Assembly (NCBI GenBank): GCA_963978545.1
Contig: OZ021731.1
Span: 57,089,242 to 57,153,241, forward strand
Source of the DNA: Linyphia triangularis
Taxonomy: Eukaryota > Arthropoda > Arachnida > Araneae > Linyphiidae
Direction: 5' to 3'
DNA length: 64,000 nt
The notes beneath the pieces were generated by a model, which did not search any database, was not told the origin of the DNA, and saw nothing but the letters and a program-made list of their open reading frames with translations. The translations under genes were made by a program, and so were the position numbers. Positions within the stretch are counted from its first letter, which is position 1, and every line of letters starts with the position of its first letter. Shown in pieces: positions 36,549-50,100 of this stretch.

Positions 36549-37885
36549 TACTAGATTGCCGCTCTCGGAGAAACAACTTACTGCTTCAGTTACAATTGTG
36601 TTTTTATTGTTCTCGAATGGTATTTTCAATTATAACCTTGAAAAGTAATGGTAAAATATTGACTGTTGTTTTAACGGCTTTTCCCTAACTTCTCTTGTGG
36701 GCAGTCTTCCAACTCTGACACGAGGTTGTCTCGATTCTGGCTGTCAGTTAGTTGCATGTGACTGAATGGTACGGCGAACAGTATGGGATTGCGTCACCGT
36801 GGGCGTTCTTGCTGTTTTTATCTTATTTGTTAATTGCTTCTTTCAAGTTCAGCAGTTGCACAAGTTTGCATTGTTTTGATTTTTTTTCCAATCCTTATGG
36901 TACATATTCGGTATAAACAAAGACAGTTTGGAATGTAGGCCACAGGATGTAGTAAATTTCTGAGATCGTTTTGGGAACGTGTTCTTTGAAAACTTGTTTT
37001 AAAAACTTGAGGCCATAATTATATTCACTCTATAATAAGTTATCTAACTTATTTCCGTTTTTCAATTATTTTATGATCTTGAGAACACCTTTGAGCTGGG
37101 TCATGAATGTAGCCATTCTTTTGTGATTTTCCAAAGAAAAGTTTATTTTTAATTTTTGATATATATGATACTGAAATTGGCATGGCGATTTAAAGAGCCT
37201 TTGTAAAATGTGCTCGAAAACAAAGTTTCAGCATGTTTTTTTTAGCCCTACAAGGAATTTTATAAAACTGAAAGAAAATAGATCTCCTAATTATTTTCAA
37301 TGGATTGTCCTATCTATAATCGACATATTTTGGTTGGAACGTATAACCTTACTGTTGGTAACTTTCGATTTTTTTTTTTGTTATAAAATTGGAGACTAAG
37401 TTATTATTTATTTTTTTCAATTTAGATCTCCTGATTTTTTTTGGTAGTTATTCTATCAGCATGTTATTTAATGAAAAATGGAAATTTATCTCTTGGCAAA
37501 ATGCTTTTGAAGTTTTAAAAGAATTGAAACTATTTTTCTTATTTTAAGAAAATGAAATGAAACCTCATGGAAATGACAAGGACAAATATATATTTAATTT
37601 CAATGACCTTTTAGGGTTTTCAATTGTGGAAAAGTTAAGTTTTTTTTTGTATTTTAATAGTAATTTAATTAAAAAGCTTACAAGAAATAAGCATTTTCAC
37701 AGTATCATTAAAAAAAAATCATGCTATCAATGGAATATGTACATAAAAGATTTATTACCATAATTCGGAACAGAAAAAGTAAGATTTTGCAGAGTATAGT
37801 AAGGTGTACTTTGTAAGAATAGTTTAAATGTTCACTTTTAATTATGAAATATTTCTATTCTAAAAGTCTGTTCTTTTTCTTACAG
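36549..37885 (+). other. Immediate upstream region of the EGFR start exon
   Basis: About 36,690-36,810 is GC-richer and contains a TCAGTTAG word that could be an initiator, but no TATA is positioned before it. Because a strong acceptor ends at 37885, this stretch is more likely intron than promoter. No coding exon seen. Confidence 0.45.
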
Positions 37886-38022
37886 GTAAACTATGAGTTA
37901 ATTTAACAACAACCCTTAAGATGCTTCTAAGGAATGGCAGTAGACGAGAGCGTTCTCTGACGCTGTGCAGTAAGAGGCAAGCCTGGTGTCCTGCGCTGAG
38001 GTTCTAATCTCATCTTGCAGTT
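37886..38022 (+). other. Egfr: EGFR 5' UTR portion of the first coding exon, with two upstream ORFs
   Basis: A strong acceptor (polypyrimidine tract, then TTTTTCTTACAG) ends at 37885, so the exon carrying the start codon probably begins at 37886 and is spliced to an unseen upstream non-coding exon. Within this leader are a 3-codon ORF (ATG AGT TAA, 37893-37901) and a 28-codon ORF (ATG 37921, stop 38005-38007). The longer one ends 15 nt before the receptor ATG and has A at -3. A second, weaker acceptor (CATCTTGCAG, ending 38020) would place the exon start two bases before the receptor ATG and remove both upstream ORFs. Which acceptor is used cannot be read from DNA. Confidence 0.6.
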
Positions 38023-38119
38023 ATGCAGAGCACCGGGCTTGCTGTGCTGTTGTTCGTAGCACTCGTCCAATGGAGTGCTGCAGCACAGAATAAGGACTCT
38101 TATGTCATGAAAGGAAAAA
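38023..38119 (+). CDS. Egfr: EGFR coding exon 1: signal peptide
   Basis: It starts at ATG 38023 and encodes a short polar N-terminus followed by a hydrophobic core ([10 protein letters not shown]) and small residues ending AAA, a classic cleavable signal peptide of about 21 residues. The exon leaves one base (phase 1) before a GTAAGT donor and joins exon 2 to make the conserved Lys-Ile-Cys-Ile-Gly start of the L1 domain. The ATG has G at -3 and C at +4, a moderate start context. Insect EGFR genes can use alternative signal-peptide exons (established for Drosophila); I see only this one, and others could lie upstream. Confidence 0.9.
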
Positions 38120-41100
38120 GTAAGTTGAACACTTATTGAATGCAATCTTTTTCTTTCATGAAATATTAATGGATTTTTTAAAAGTAAACTTAGTTTTATG
38201 ATATAGCAATTTCCAACTTTACATTTTATTACAACCGAGAAAATAGGGAAATATCATCTAATTTGGCCATTTTGGAAATATCAGGATATTTTTAGTAAAT
38301 TGCTACCAAATTAAAAAAAAAAGTTAAAAATTTATTACATCAGGAAATTTAATTATGTCTTAATATGTATGTTAAAGCAATAAAAAGAAATTCTGTAAGT
38401 GTAAGAAATCACATTTTCTATCAATAACTTTTAAGTTTTTTAAACAACTTTTCACACAAATTCTTTTATTTTGCAATAAATTTGCTTGAATTTAGTTTTT
38501 TGTTGTTTACATTTTCTTAATAATTAAATAATAACGATCAAGAAATATCAGGAAAATACAAATTATTTCCCTTCTGGACATCCTGAACAATTTCTTACAA
38601 ATTTATTTGCATTAAAAGCATTATGTGTGAACTGCTTGGTTTTCAAAACAAATTCTTTTTGTGTTTGCTATTTTATTTGATAGTATATAATTATTTACTG
38701 TTTTTAAGTTAATATTAATATTTGATTTTTCCCACTCTACAGTATGTATTGGTACATCAGGTCGTATGTCTGTACCAGCCAATCGTGATCACCACTATCA
38801 AAACCTTAGAGATAGATATACAAACTGTACATATGTGGATGGAAATTTAGAGCTTGTGTGGTTGCAGGTATGGTACTTAACAATAAAACAAGTTTTTCTT
38901 AATATATAAAGTTATATATAAAAAAAGTTCATAACTGATTATAAAAATTGCTCACAAACAGCTTAAATTTCAAGTTTGATTTTTTTATTTTGTATTCATG
39001 TCATGTTTTTGCATTTTTATGTTACAGATATTTCCTTATGTGTTAGTTATCTTAATAACTTTTAAATTCTCTATAAGTTATTTAATTAAAAATAAGTGTT
39101 CTAGATGTGTCTTTCTAGTTTGCTTCTTTTAATAAGTAATACTACAAATTCTAGATTATACCTAAATTTCAAAGTATTTATTTTTAAAAGTTATTATAAT
39201 ATTTATTATAGGATGACAACTTAGACTTGAGTTTCCTGAAAGAAATTCGGGAAGTGACAGGCTATGTCCTCATTTCTCATGTAAATATTCGCCGTATCGT
39301 GCTTCCTAATTTAATGATCATTCGTGGTCGCAATCTGTTCAAGCTCAATGCTGGTGCAGAGGAATTTGCTCTTCTTGTGGCTCGCAACACAATGGAGATT
39401 TTAGAGCTTCCAGCCTTGCGTGGTAAGCCTTACAATATTTTATTTTCTTACTGATTTTTTAATGCCTGCAGACAAAGAAATAATTCAACTACAACAATCT
39501 TCAGTTTTGTTGTTGTTTTATACGGTAAACCTCCGAAAATATATTGTGACGTAATTTCTTACAAACATTTATATAGATGAAATGTTCAGATCATTTTACA
39601 GTTTAAGAATACGTAGGAGTCGCGAAGAAGTCTTAAGTTGCAGTAATTAAAACCATTTTAGTTGCAGCAGTCAAAACCATTTTATATGTTTCTTGGAAGA
39701 GAGGTACAACTCTTACTAGATAGCTGATAGCAAAAGAATGGGTTAGAATGAATTCTCATGGAAGCTCTGGAAAATGAGAATTGTATTGAACCGTGGGTTT
39801 TGTTAATGCAGCAGAAATGAAAATATCAAGGGTGGGAGAAACTGAATCAATATGATGCTATGGTGAGCAGTAATGAATATTAAGTAACTTACAGTTTTGA
39901 AAAGCACTGCTATAGATTGTTGGAATGTTATTGAATGTGAAAGTGATAATCGGAAAAGGGATTAAAAAAAGGAGACATAGTGTGGAAAGAAAAAAAAAAA
40001 TTAAAGCCGATACTAAAATAGGTTTGTCATTACTAAAAATAAATGTTTTTATTTAAAACTTTTTCCCATGAGGAGTTCCTAAAAGTATGTTATTTCTTTC
40101 AGATGTGTTATCAGGCGGAGTTGGCTTTTTTGATAATGATAATCTGTGTTATATTAATACAATAAACTGGGAAGAAATCCTGGCTGGATTTCTATTGAAA
40201 CCAATGTATGTACATAATTCTACACTGCCTGAGAGATCATGTAAGTAAAATTTAGTTTAGTAAATTTGTCACATTTCCCAAGTTTTATTGCATTTTAAAA
40301 TAAGATAATTTTTCTTCCTGGTTTTATTACATTTTGAATGGTTAATGGTTTTAATTATTTCTTCTCTAAAAACATAGTTTTTGATTTCTTGTACAGAAAG
40401 TGATGTAATACTAAATATTTTTTAAAGACAAGTTTAGAGTAACCTTTCTTTTTAATTCTTCAAAATTGATTTTTTTGTGTGTGTGAAAACAACCTTGTTA
40501 TATTTTGTGAACTAGCCAGTGACCTACTGTTAAGCCTGAGAACCTGCTATATCCTTGATTAATCATCAAATTTACTTTCAGCAAATGTATAACAAAAACT
40601 AGTTCCTGGCATTTCAACCTGAATTTTGTTAACTATTAATCATAGTTTAAATAAATAGATTAAGAGTTTCATTAGCAGCCAAAAAGTAAATGAAATAAAT
40701 GTTGTAGAGGTACGCTTGCAAATGAAATCGCTTCTTTTAATAAATATTCCAATTCATAATAAGAAGCAGTAATTATTTTATTTTTAAAACTGTTGGTGTT
40801 TGTGTTGCAGGCCCTCCTTGCCATAAGAGCTGTGTGGCTGGTTGCTGGGGTCCTGGAGAACTCAGTTGTCAGAAGTTCTCCAAAATCAATTGCTCACCCC
40901 AGTGCCACCAGGGACGGTGCTTTGGCCCCAACCCCAGGGAGTGCTGTCACTTGTTTTGTGCAGGAGGTTGCTCTGGACCCACACAGAGTGACTGCCTTGT
41001 AAGAAGATTTATTATAATTTTTTTTTTATCAGTGTTGCGATTCTGAAGTAAATGACACTTACTTTTAGATGTACTTGAGAATTAACTTTTTGATGTATTT

Positions 41101-44100
41101 GTGCAACAATATTTCGATGTATTCGAGTAACAACTTTAAGATGTATTTGAGTAATAACTTTTAGAAGTTATTGACCATCAACTTTTAAATGTATTTGAGT
41201 AACAAGTTTAAAATGTATTCAGGCAACAACTTTTAGATGTGATTGACCATCAACTTTTGCATGTGGATGAATGTAATTTTTCATTCAAATGGTTGAAAAA
41301 CTTATCAGAAGGTGTCGTTTGTCCCTTTGAAATTTTAGACTTTTCTTTGCTATCTGGAAGTTGTTTCAGTACAGTTTAGCCTCTTGTAACTCTTGAGTCT
41401 TTAAAAATCTAGTACTAGTTACAAATTTAATCAGAACTCTTTGTTGTGTGTGTTTAATTAATAAAAATTTTAGGTTTATACAAGATCAATTATATTTTTC
41501 AATTGGCAATTTTTTTTTCTGATGAATTATATTTTATCTCCAGGCATGTAAGAACTTTGATGACAATGGAGTTTGTAAACAAGAGTGTCCTCCAATGAGG
41601 AGGTACAATCCAGCTACATACTCTTGGGAAAGCAATCCTGAAGGGAAATATGCTTATGGGGCTACATGTGTGAAAAACTGCCCAGGTTTGTATACAAATA
41701 TTAGATTTTATAAAACTATTTTTCGTTATTAAATACTATAAAATTGAATAGTTATGCCATAGTATATTTGTTTGTGTTGGAAAGAAATACATTAAATTAA
41801 TCATGTTTTATGAATATTATTTGATTTTGTTATACTTCAAAAGGAAATGGGGAAAATTTTCTAGTATACATAATTATATTTTATTTAAATATTATAGCAG
41901 TTAGAGTTAGAATAATTTGGTTTCATTCTTTCATCCAACATTTGATTTAGTATTATAGTTAGAATAAATATTGATTGTGTTATTAGTTAGAATGGTGTAT
42001 AATTATTTTTGTGTTAACATTTTAAAAAGCTTATGAAATGATTATAATTTGATTTTAAATTCATAAGAATAGGAATATTAGGATTCCTTTTCTCTTTAAC
42101 CATGTAACTGAAAGCATTATTCAATCTCAATTGGTTGAATGGAAACTCAAACTTAGTTTCTGTAATTACATTACATTTTCTTTCATTGATAATCTACAAC
42201 ATATAAAACTTTTATAGAGCATTTACTGAGGGATAGTGGAGCCTGTGTCCGATCTTGCCCTGACACAAAGAAAGCAGTCGACGGTGAATGTGTTTCCTGC
42301 GATGGCCCTTGCCCAAAAAGTAAGCATATGTGAATTGCTTCCTCTTTATTTTTTGGAATTCATTATTAGTAAAGTATTATAGGTTTAAATAGTTGCTATA
42401 TGCACCTAATATCCAAAGGACTTAAAAGATTCTAATGAAATACTTTATCACACATAGATTGCCAAGGCGTAGATGTGGTTCATTCAGGAAATATTGATAC
42501 ATTCAGTGGTTGTACTGTAATAGAAGGTTCTTTGAGCATTTTAGATCAGACTTTCGATGGTTTCCAGGATGTTTATCCAAAGTAAGAATCAATTTTAATT
42601 ATATTTTTATAAATTATAATTCTCTGCTTTATAAAATATATCTAAACGAGTTTAATTATATTTTAAAGAGAAAGCGAGATATATAATTATATTTCCATAA
42701 AAAGCCTGCCTAAATAATTATAATTTATACTGATTTGTACTTAGGCAGTATTAAAAAAAAAAGTATCCATATTTCATGTCATACATTTTACTATTAGGGA
42801 TTGTCTAGAAGTATGCAACATTTTGGGTAATCTTTTAGAATTTGTTCAAAATTGTTTGAATGTGTTATGCATTAAACATTTCTAATGCTGCAAGTAACCT
42901 AAAACTGTCTGTAAAAAACACTAGCAGAGTAAAAAAAAATGTACTTATAATTTTCTTCAATTTGCCTTTTTAAATGTCTCTTGAAAAGAACAGATTATAT
43001 AATTTAATTGCTATTTTTCAGCTTTACATTTGGACAGAGGTATTCTAAAATGCATCCAAATCAACTGGAAGTCTTCTCGACGCTGAAGGAAGTCACTGGT
43101 TACATGAACATTCAAGCTTCTCACCCAGAATTCAGAAACTTATCCTATTTTAGAAATCTTGAAATTATTGATGGTCGTCAGCTAACCGAGTAAGTTCTTA
43201 TTTAAATTATGTACCAATATTTTTTTTTTTTTTAAATATCTCTATATAAATGTCTAAATTCTAATCTTTCTTTTAGATTAAATGCAGCTTTGTACATAGT
43301 AAAGACTTCGTTGAATAGTTTAAATCTGAAATCCTTGCGGAAAGTGCGATCCGGCAGTGTGGCTATTTTAGAAAACTCAGAATTATGCTTTGCCAGTGAG
43401 ATTGAGTGGCAGCAGCTAATGAGATCAAGTACTGGAACTGTTCTGCTACAGCGGAATGCTAGGAGAGAGGATTGCCGTAAGTTATGAATTTTACTTAACT
43501 AGTCATATTAGCTTCTTTTTTCTTTAAATTACTATTTTTTTTACATAAAAATATCTTAAATCTTTAATTTATATAATTTTTTTTTGTAGGATCACATTTA
43601 TAGAAATGAATCTTTTTTTTTATTTTCTAAAAACTTTTTTATGACATTCTACTAAAATCACAAACAAATACACTTTACTGCTAAGCTTATTTTAATAGAT
43701 TGCCCTGCAGAAGTGGAAAGTTCTTTTTTAAATCATCCATCACTTCATTCGCTTTTAAGCGCTTCAGCTTATTTTAACTTTTTGATTTGTTACATGAAAT
43801 TCGGTTTTATCATCATTTTTAAATAGTTTTTACAACTCGGGATTCAATCTATTTTTGCCCTGTCAGTCTTTTTAAAAATATTCCCTTTATATTCTTTTTA
43901 AATCTTGTTTTACCTTAATTTTCAAAATTTTACTAGTTGAAACTCAATGTCAAGTTTTGCCCTTTCTGTAGCCCTTACACCAATAAATTGAAATCAACCA
44001 ACCAGAAACAAATGCATATTTGAATTTTTCTTTAACATTGATAGTGAAATGATATAAATTATAATTCTAGATGCAAATGTAATGTTGCTTTTTAAACCAT

Positions 44101-47100
44101 ATAATATCAGGTTTAGTGATTATAGGATCAAAATATTACTGAAAAATCTTCTCAGATAAAATGTTTACATTGTAAGAGTAAAGTGGCTTAAGTTAAAAAT
44201 TGTTAATCAACAGGAAACGAAGGCCGCATGTGCCACGAACAGTGTTCTAGCGACGGATGTTGGGGTTCAGGTCCAGATGAATGCCTCTCCTGTAAATCCT
44301 ATAAGTTGAAAGAAACCTGTGTGCATGGCTGCAATACTACAAGAGGGTATGTATGATATATTTCATAACTTTGTTTTCTGTTATTCCGAATAGTATTTTA
44401 CATATTAGATTCCTGGAATTGCAAAAATGTTCTTTTACAATAATTTGTTAATAAGTTATTTTAATTACAATCAATGTAAGTCACACATACATTTCCTAAT
44501 AATTATATATAATAATGAAGTTTGTGTCTCTTTGTTATGTTTTAATTGTATTTAGGATATTTGTTATTCATGCTATGAGTTTTCTAAAAGAATAAAGAAC
44601 ATAATGAAAATAATTTCTGAAGTAAATACAGAATAAATGGCTCCATATTTTCCCCATTGATTTTACTACTTTAAAATTATTCCTAATACTCAATGTAATA
44701 TGATACTGATTAGGAGACAGTTTTCTAACCCATTTTTCATCTAGCTGATTATTTTTCTAATTATTATTTTAGGATTTATGATGCTGGCAACAAGATATGC
44801 GAATACTGTGATGAAGAATGCTTAGGAGAATGTCTTGGTCCAGTAAGTATTATTTTCACTAGAGGTATCCCTTAATGCAACTGTAACCACCTGCTAAAAT
44901 TGCTTATGTTAAATACAGTTGTTTTTAACTGTTCCATTGATTATTTATTTGTAATGTGTTTTGAAATTATTTCTTATTAAAATAATAAGCATATATATTT
45001 ATGATATATCTATGCTTTTGCTGTTTATAGTGATTATACCATGATTTTGTATGTCTGATCAACTTAAATACTTTTAGGGACCAAGCAATTGTACTCAGTG
45101 TCGAAATGCTCGTGATGGTCCATATTGTGTTAGTCAGTGTCCAGTCAGCAAATATAATGAAAATAGAGAATGTATGCCTTGCCATGAAAATTGTGCTAAT
45201 GGGTAAGTAGTAGCTTAGAACATTTTTTTTTAATTTTTTTTTTTTTATTACTATTGTGGAATTGTAGGAATGTCTAAGTTAAAAGTTTCTGGAGCGCAAA
45301 GTCTTGTAATTTAACTTGCATTTTCTGTTGTAACATAATTTAATTTCAGCTATTGTTGGAAAATGTGGTGAATTTTAGTAATATACATGGAAAAAAAAAT
45401 TATCTGAAAAGTTTACTAACAGGAAACTCTGTGAGTTGATTAACTTTCTGCTCTATCAACCTGCAGAGTAATATTGCCTTCAGCTTTTAATTTTAACTTT
45501 TAGGCAAAAATTGAAAAGGACATCTAACCAACACTAAAAAGATTGTTTTTAAAAACTCTTTTTGAAATGATGTATTAACTCTAAAAATATAGATATAAAT
45601 TAATTAAGAATGGAATATATTATTACAGAACATGTTCTAAAAGTTGATTTTCTAAAATTATAACTGCAATGATTGTTATTATATTTTAGATGTACCGGAC
45701 CACGAAACACAGTTGGACCTGGTGGCTGCAACTCATGTGATAAAGCTATAGTCAGTGCTTACGATCCTAATATAGTTGTAAGTAATTTTTATATATCCTG
45801 ACTTAATAAATCTTTTTTCAGTAACAATTTTATGAAACTATTACGGCTGTTTAGTTAACAAATCTGAGATGAACTTAATTACTTAAACAAATTAAATCTA
45901 AACCCTTATTTATATCTCTAGGAGCAGTGCCTTAAAGCAGAAGAACCATGTCCTGATGGATTTTACCAAGAGTATAGTGGACCTCATGAAGAAGGTATCA
46001 TGAAATCCTTAACTGGAAAGTCGGTAAGCAGCTTAAAGTACTTTGATTCTAATTTAGTTATTCAATATTTTAATAAATAACTTGTTTGTTAGTATTTGTG
46101 GACTTAAATCAATAAACTATTGTTCAAACTATGTTTGAATTGAATTCTAAATACATATTCTAAAAGTGCTTTAAAAATATATATTTTTCACCTTGAGAAA
46201 AATTAAACAGTTAGAAAAAAATCACAGTTTAACTTACTCACAAGACTTTAAAGTTTAATTTTTGAAATTTGAAGTTTTTTGGCAAATGCCTTTGGATTTA
46301 GTATTTTGATATAGTACTTATAATTTCTCATGAACTTGTGCATATTTGCTTTTTCATGTCCATCATTAGGGATTTTAATAATACTTATTGGTATGGTTAG
46401 TAATTTAATAAAAAATTAGGTGTTGTCTATGAAACATCTATTAATACATTATACTCCCTTTTCTCTTAAAATTTGAGCAGTTGCAAATTTTCAATCTCTT
46501 AACTCGGGTTTTTCTTTAAGGTTTGTCGCAAATGCCACCATCGCTGCAAGAATTGCACTGCTTACGGAATCCACATTTCTGTGTGCGATTGCCTGAAGTA
46601 CAGTGCAGGAGAGCAATGCGAAGACAGCTGCCCCCGGGATCATTACCCAGACAACACTAATTTCCATTGTGTAAAATGCGCTGAAGAATGCAGAGGTTGT
46701 TATGGTCCTTCCAGTATAGAGTGCCTGGCTTGCCGAAACTACAGGGTTTATTTATCCTCTAACAGAACTCTGGTAAGTACATAATATGAACTGGTTGAGA
46801 TTGACAAAATTTTATTTTAATATAATTATGGCTAATTGCTATAATTAATTTGGTCACTAAAACCTTATTCTGCTAATAATTTGACTTTACTAGTTAGTGT
46901 CTTATTATACTAACATGAAATTTTTGGAAGGTTAATTAATTTATGAAGTGTCCACTCTTTATTCTGAGACTTGTTTATGATTTGTAGACAGTTTCAAGAA
47001 ACAATCAGTTCTTTTATGTTGTGAAGAGATTTTGAAATGGAAAAAAATTTAATCATTATTGTGGAAATAACAACATCAACTTTTACTTCTACGAAAAGAC

Positions 47101-50100
47101 TGCAAAAAATCCTAATTAATATGTTAGAATATTCGAAAACTTCAACAACCTGAAATTTTTCAATCTTTTAACATTTTTGCCTATTATAATCTATATTTCT
47201 ATTTGTGTCTCAAGTGTTAACCTTTGAATCTTCCTATGTCAAGACTTTTTTGATAATTTGTAAAGAATAATATTGTAATTTTTACTGTGAATGGTTGTAA
47301 ACGTAGAAGCAACATGAAAGAGGATTCATATAAACACCTAATGTAACTGGAGAAAGTATTCATTTGTAAAAACATTTTTTAATTTACTACATAGCTGTAG
47401 GAATTTCAATTTGTACTGATTACCTCTGTTGATGTCTTAAGATGCAATTGACTTTTAAATTTATTGTTGTATTAAGACACTACATCTTTAATTAAAAATA
47501 ATATTCCTGAATAACCTTTATATATTTCTTCCAGTTCAATTGTACAGCCTCTTGCCCAGCCGACAAACCTTACAAAGTATTTGATGATAACATGGAGGAC
47601 CCATATTGTTCGGATGTGGATCCAATAGCCATAGCCTATCATGGAATGTAAGTTTCTTAGAAAAAATTAAAATTTTATACTAATTACTTTATTTGAAAAT
47701 ATAACTGTTAATCTTATATATTATAATTAACGTATAATCTTATATCTTAATATATTATTATTATGTACTAAATATAAAGTTAGTTGCTGCTCTAACTAAA
47801 TTTGGAGAATTTTTCTGAAAATATTTTTTTTTTTTTTAATATTACACATTATTAACTGTTATTTTTTTTTTTTTAGTGTTCTGAAAAACAGAGCACTTAT
47901 ATTATTTTCCTACATCTGTCAGAATATTTTAAAATTTCTAATTTAATATATCATCTGTTTTTTTAGTAACTATTTACTGTATTTTTAGTGATGAAGAGCA
48001 CCTTCCAGCCATATTAGGAGCCGTGGTCGGATGTATTCTCTTGCTCGGGGTATTCGCTGGACTCTTTGGATATCAGTGGATACAACGAGTTAAAACCAAA
48101 GAAAATACTATGATGATGACAATGGTAACTATTTTGCAACAAATATTGATTCGCATCTAATGAAATATGTTAGCTAATTATTATAAGTGTGATATATATG
48201 GCATTATCTACATAAACATTAAAGTTTTTTCATCAGTAGATTTTGTAAAAGAATAACTGCTCTACATAATATGAATTTTTAAAAAAAATTTATTATTATT
48301 AATATTAAAAATATATGTTTATAATTAATATATTAATTATAAATATATATTTTTATAATTTTTATATTAATATTTTTTTAATTAATATATTTAGGTGTAA
48401 TTATAAAAATGATATTAATGCCTCCATTAATGAGGAATTAATTTATTATTAAAAGTGTTTTACAAAATGACTATGCTCTTTCTTAAATTTTAAGATAGTT
48501 ATATTTCATGAATGCAAATTTTAAGTGTTTATTTTTATCTGAGTATTTCTGTGGTAGAATAATCATATTCGGCTTTTTTTAAATTATGACCATTTAAAAT
48601 TTTTAAGTATTTTTAATTTATTTATTCATGATTTCTAATTCATTCAGCTAATCCACCATCTTTTTTTTAGCGCATGAGTGGTTTTGAGGACAATGAGCCT
48701 CTGAAGCCCACCAACGTGAAACCGAACTTGGCCAAACTTCGAATTGTAAAAGAAGCTGAGCTAAGAAAAGGTGGAATTTTAGGTTATGGAGCTTTTGGTA
48801 CTGTCTATAAGGTAATAGCTTTTGCTTTTTTTTCCCATGCAGTTCTCGTAAATACTTTAAATTGTATTTAAAAAATTTATGGTAATATTTTTTACTATTA
48901 GGTGTAGATTTTACAATAATTTAATTATAAATCTTTTAGGGAGTGTGGGTGCCTGAAGGTGAAAATGTGAAAATTCCTGTTGCCATTAAAGTTCTCCGAG
49001 ATGACACGTGCCCAAACAACAATAAAGAAATTCTTGAGGTAATTTATAAATATTATTTGCTCTTCATAATTATTATTTTTAACCCTTAAACAGGATTTTA
49101 ACGGTTCTTAAGAGCTACTTATTTTTTGGTGAGTCGTTATTATAAAAGGCCTCTAAAGTGTTTATTTTTCATCTTAGGTTCATAGTTATCGATTGCAGAT
49201 TTTTTTTCGTAAAATGTTTTTTGTACCTATACCAATTTTTATTTTCCTATTCCCTTTTCCTGGTTTGGATCCATCTTTTATTGAAAGAGAAGACTTATCT
49301 TAAGTTTCTTGGATTTGCTGATTTCAAGGAACACTTCATTTCTTTTTACTCCAAGTGTGGAAGTAACTTCCATTAGACATAAAAAAAAAGTTGATCAAGT
49401 TATAAATAAAGTTATATTTAATGAATTATTTATTTGTCATTTTAATTCTTATGATGTTCATGTTTTGAATTTATATGTAAGGAAACAATTAGTTTGTGTT
49501 GCTATGAATTTATAAAAGGTCCTAAAAAAATTTAAAAGTCTATTGTTTACGTTTCAAATGCTAAATGAACCCTGTAAAATTAGAACAAAATTGTGAGTCC
49601 TTTTACAACAACACATTTTAGATATATATTTTTTAATTCTGTCTCTGAACCCTGGACGTGAATATGATTCCAGCAGTTATAAGTTCTTACTTATTATACA
49701 TTTTGTTAAAATTCTTTCATAGGAAGCTTACTTCATGGCCAGTGTTGATCATCCAAATCTTTTGAAATTGTTGGCTGTCTGCATGGCTTCTCAACTAATG
49801 CTTGTCACTCAGCTCATGCCATTGGGTTGTTTATTAGATTACGTCCGTTCTAACAAAGACAAGATTGGTTCTAAGCCTCTCCTAAGTTGGTGTGCTCAGA
49901 TAGCTCGGGTAAGTCTCAATAGCACTACTTGTACCTAAGTACTTGTTTAAACACTGATTTCACCAAATAATAAAAAAGCAGTTATTGTTTATTTAGTTGG
50001 TTTTAACATGTTTTTTATTTTTCACAGGGGATGGCTTATCTGGAAGAAAGTCGTATGGTTCACAGAGATTTGGCTTTGAGAAATGTTTTATGTAAGTTAT

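Noticed and set aside
47967..47988. Alternative acceptor (TTTTTTAG ending 47966) before the EGFR membrane exon
   Set aside because: Using it brings in an in-frame TAG before the conserved exon; the acceptor at 47988 keeps the frame open.
49158..49515. Open frames in EGFR intron 20
   Set aside because: They do not join the kinase frame at a splice site, and exons 20 and 21 join seamlessly without them.
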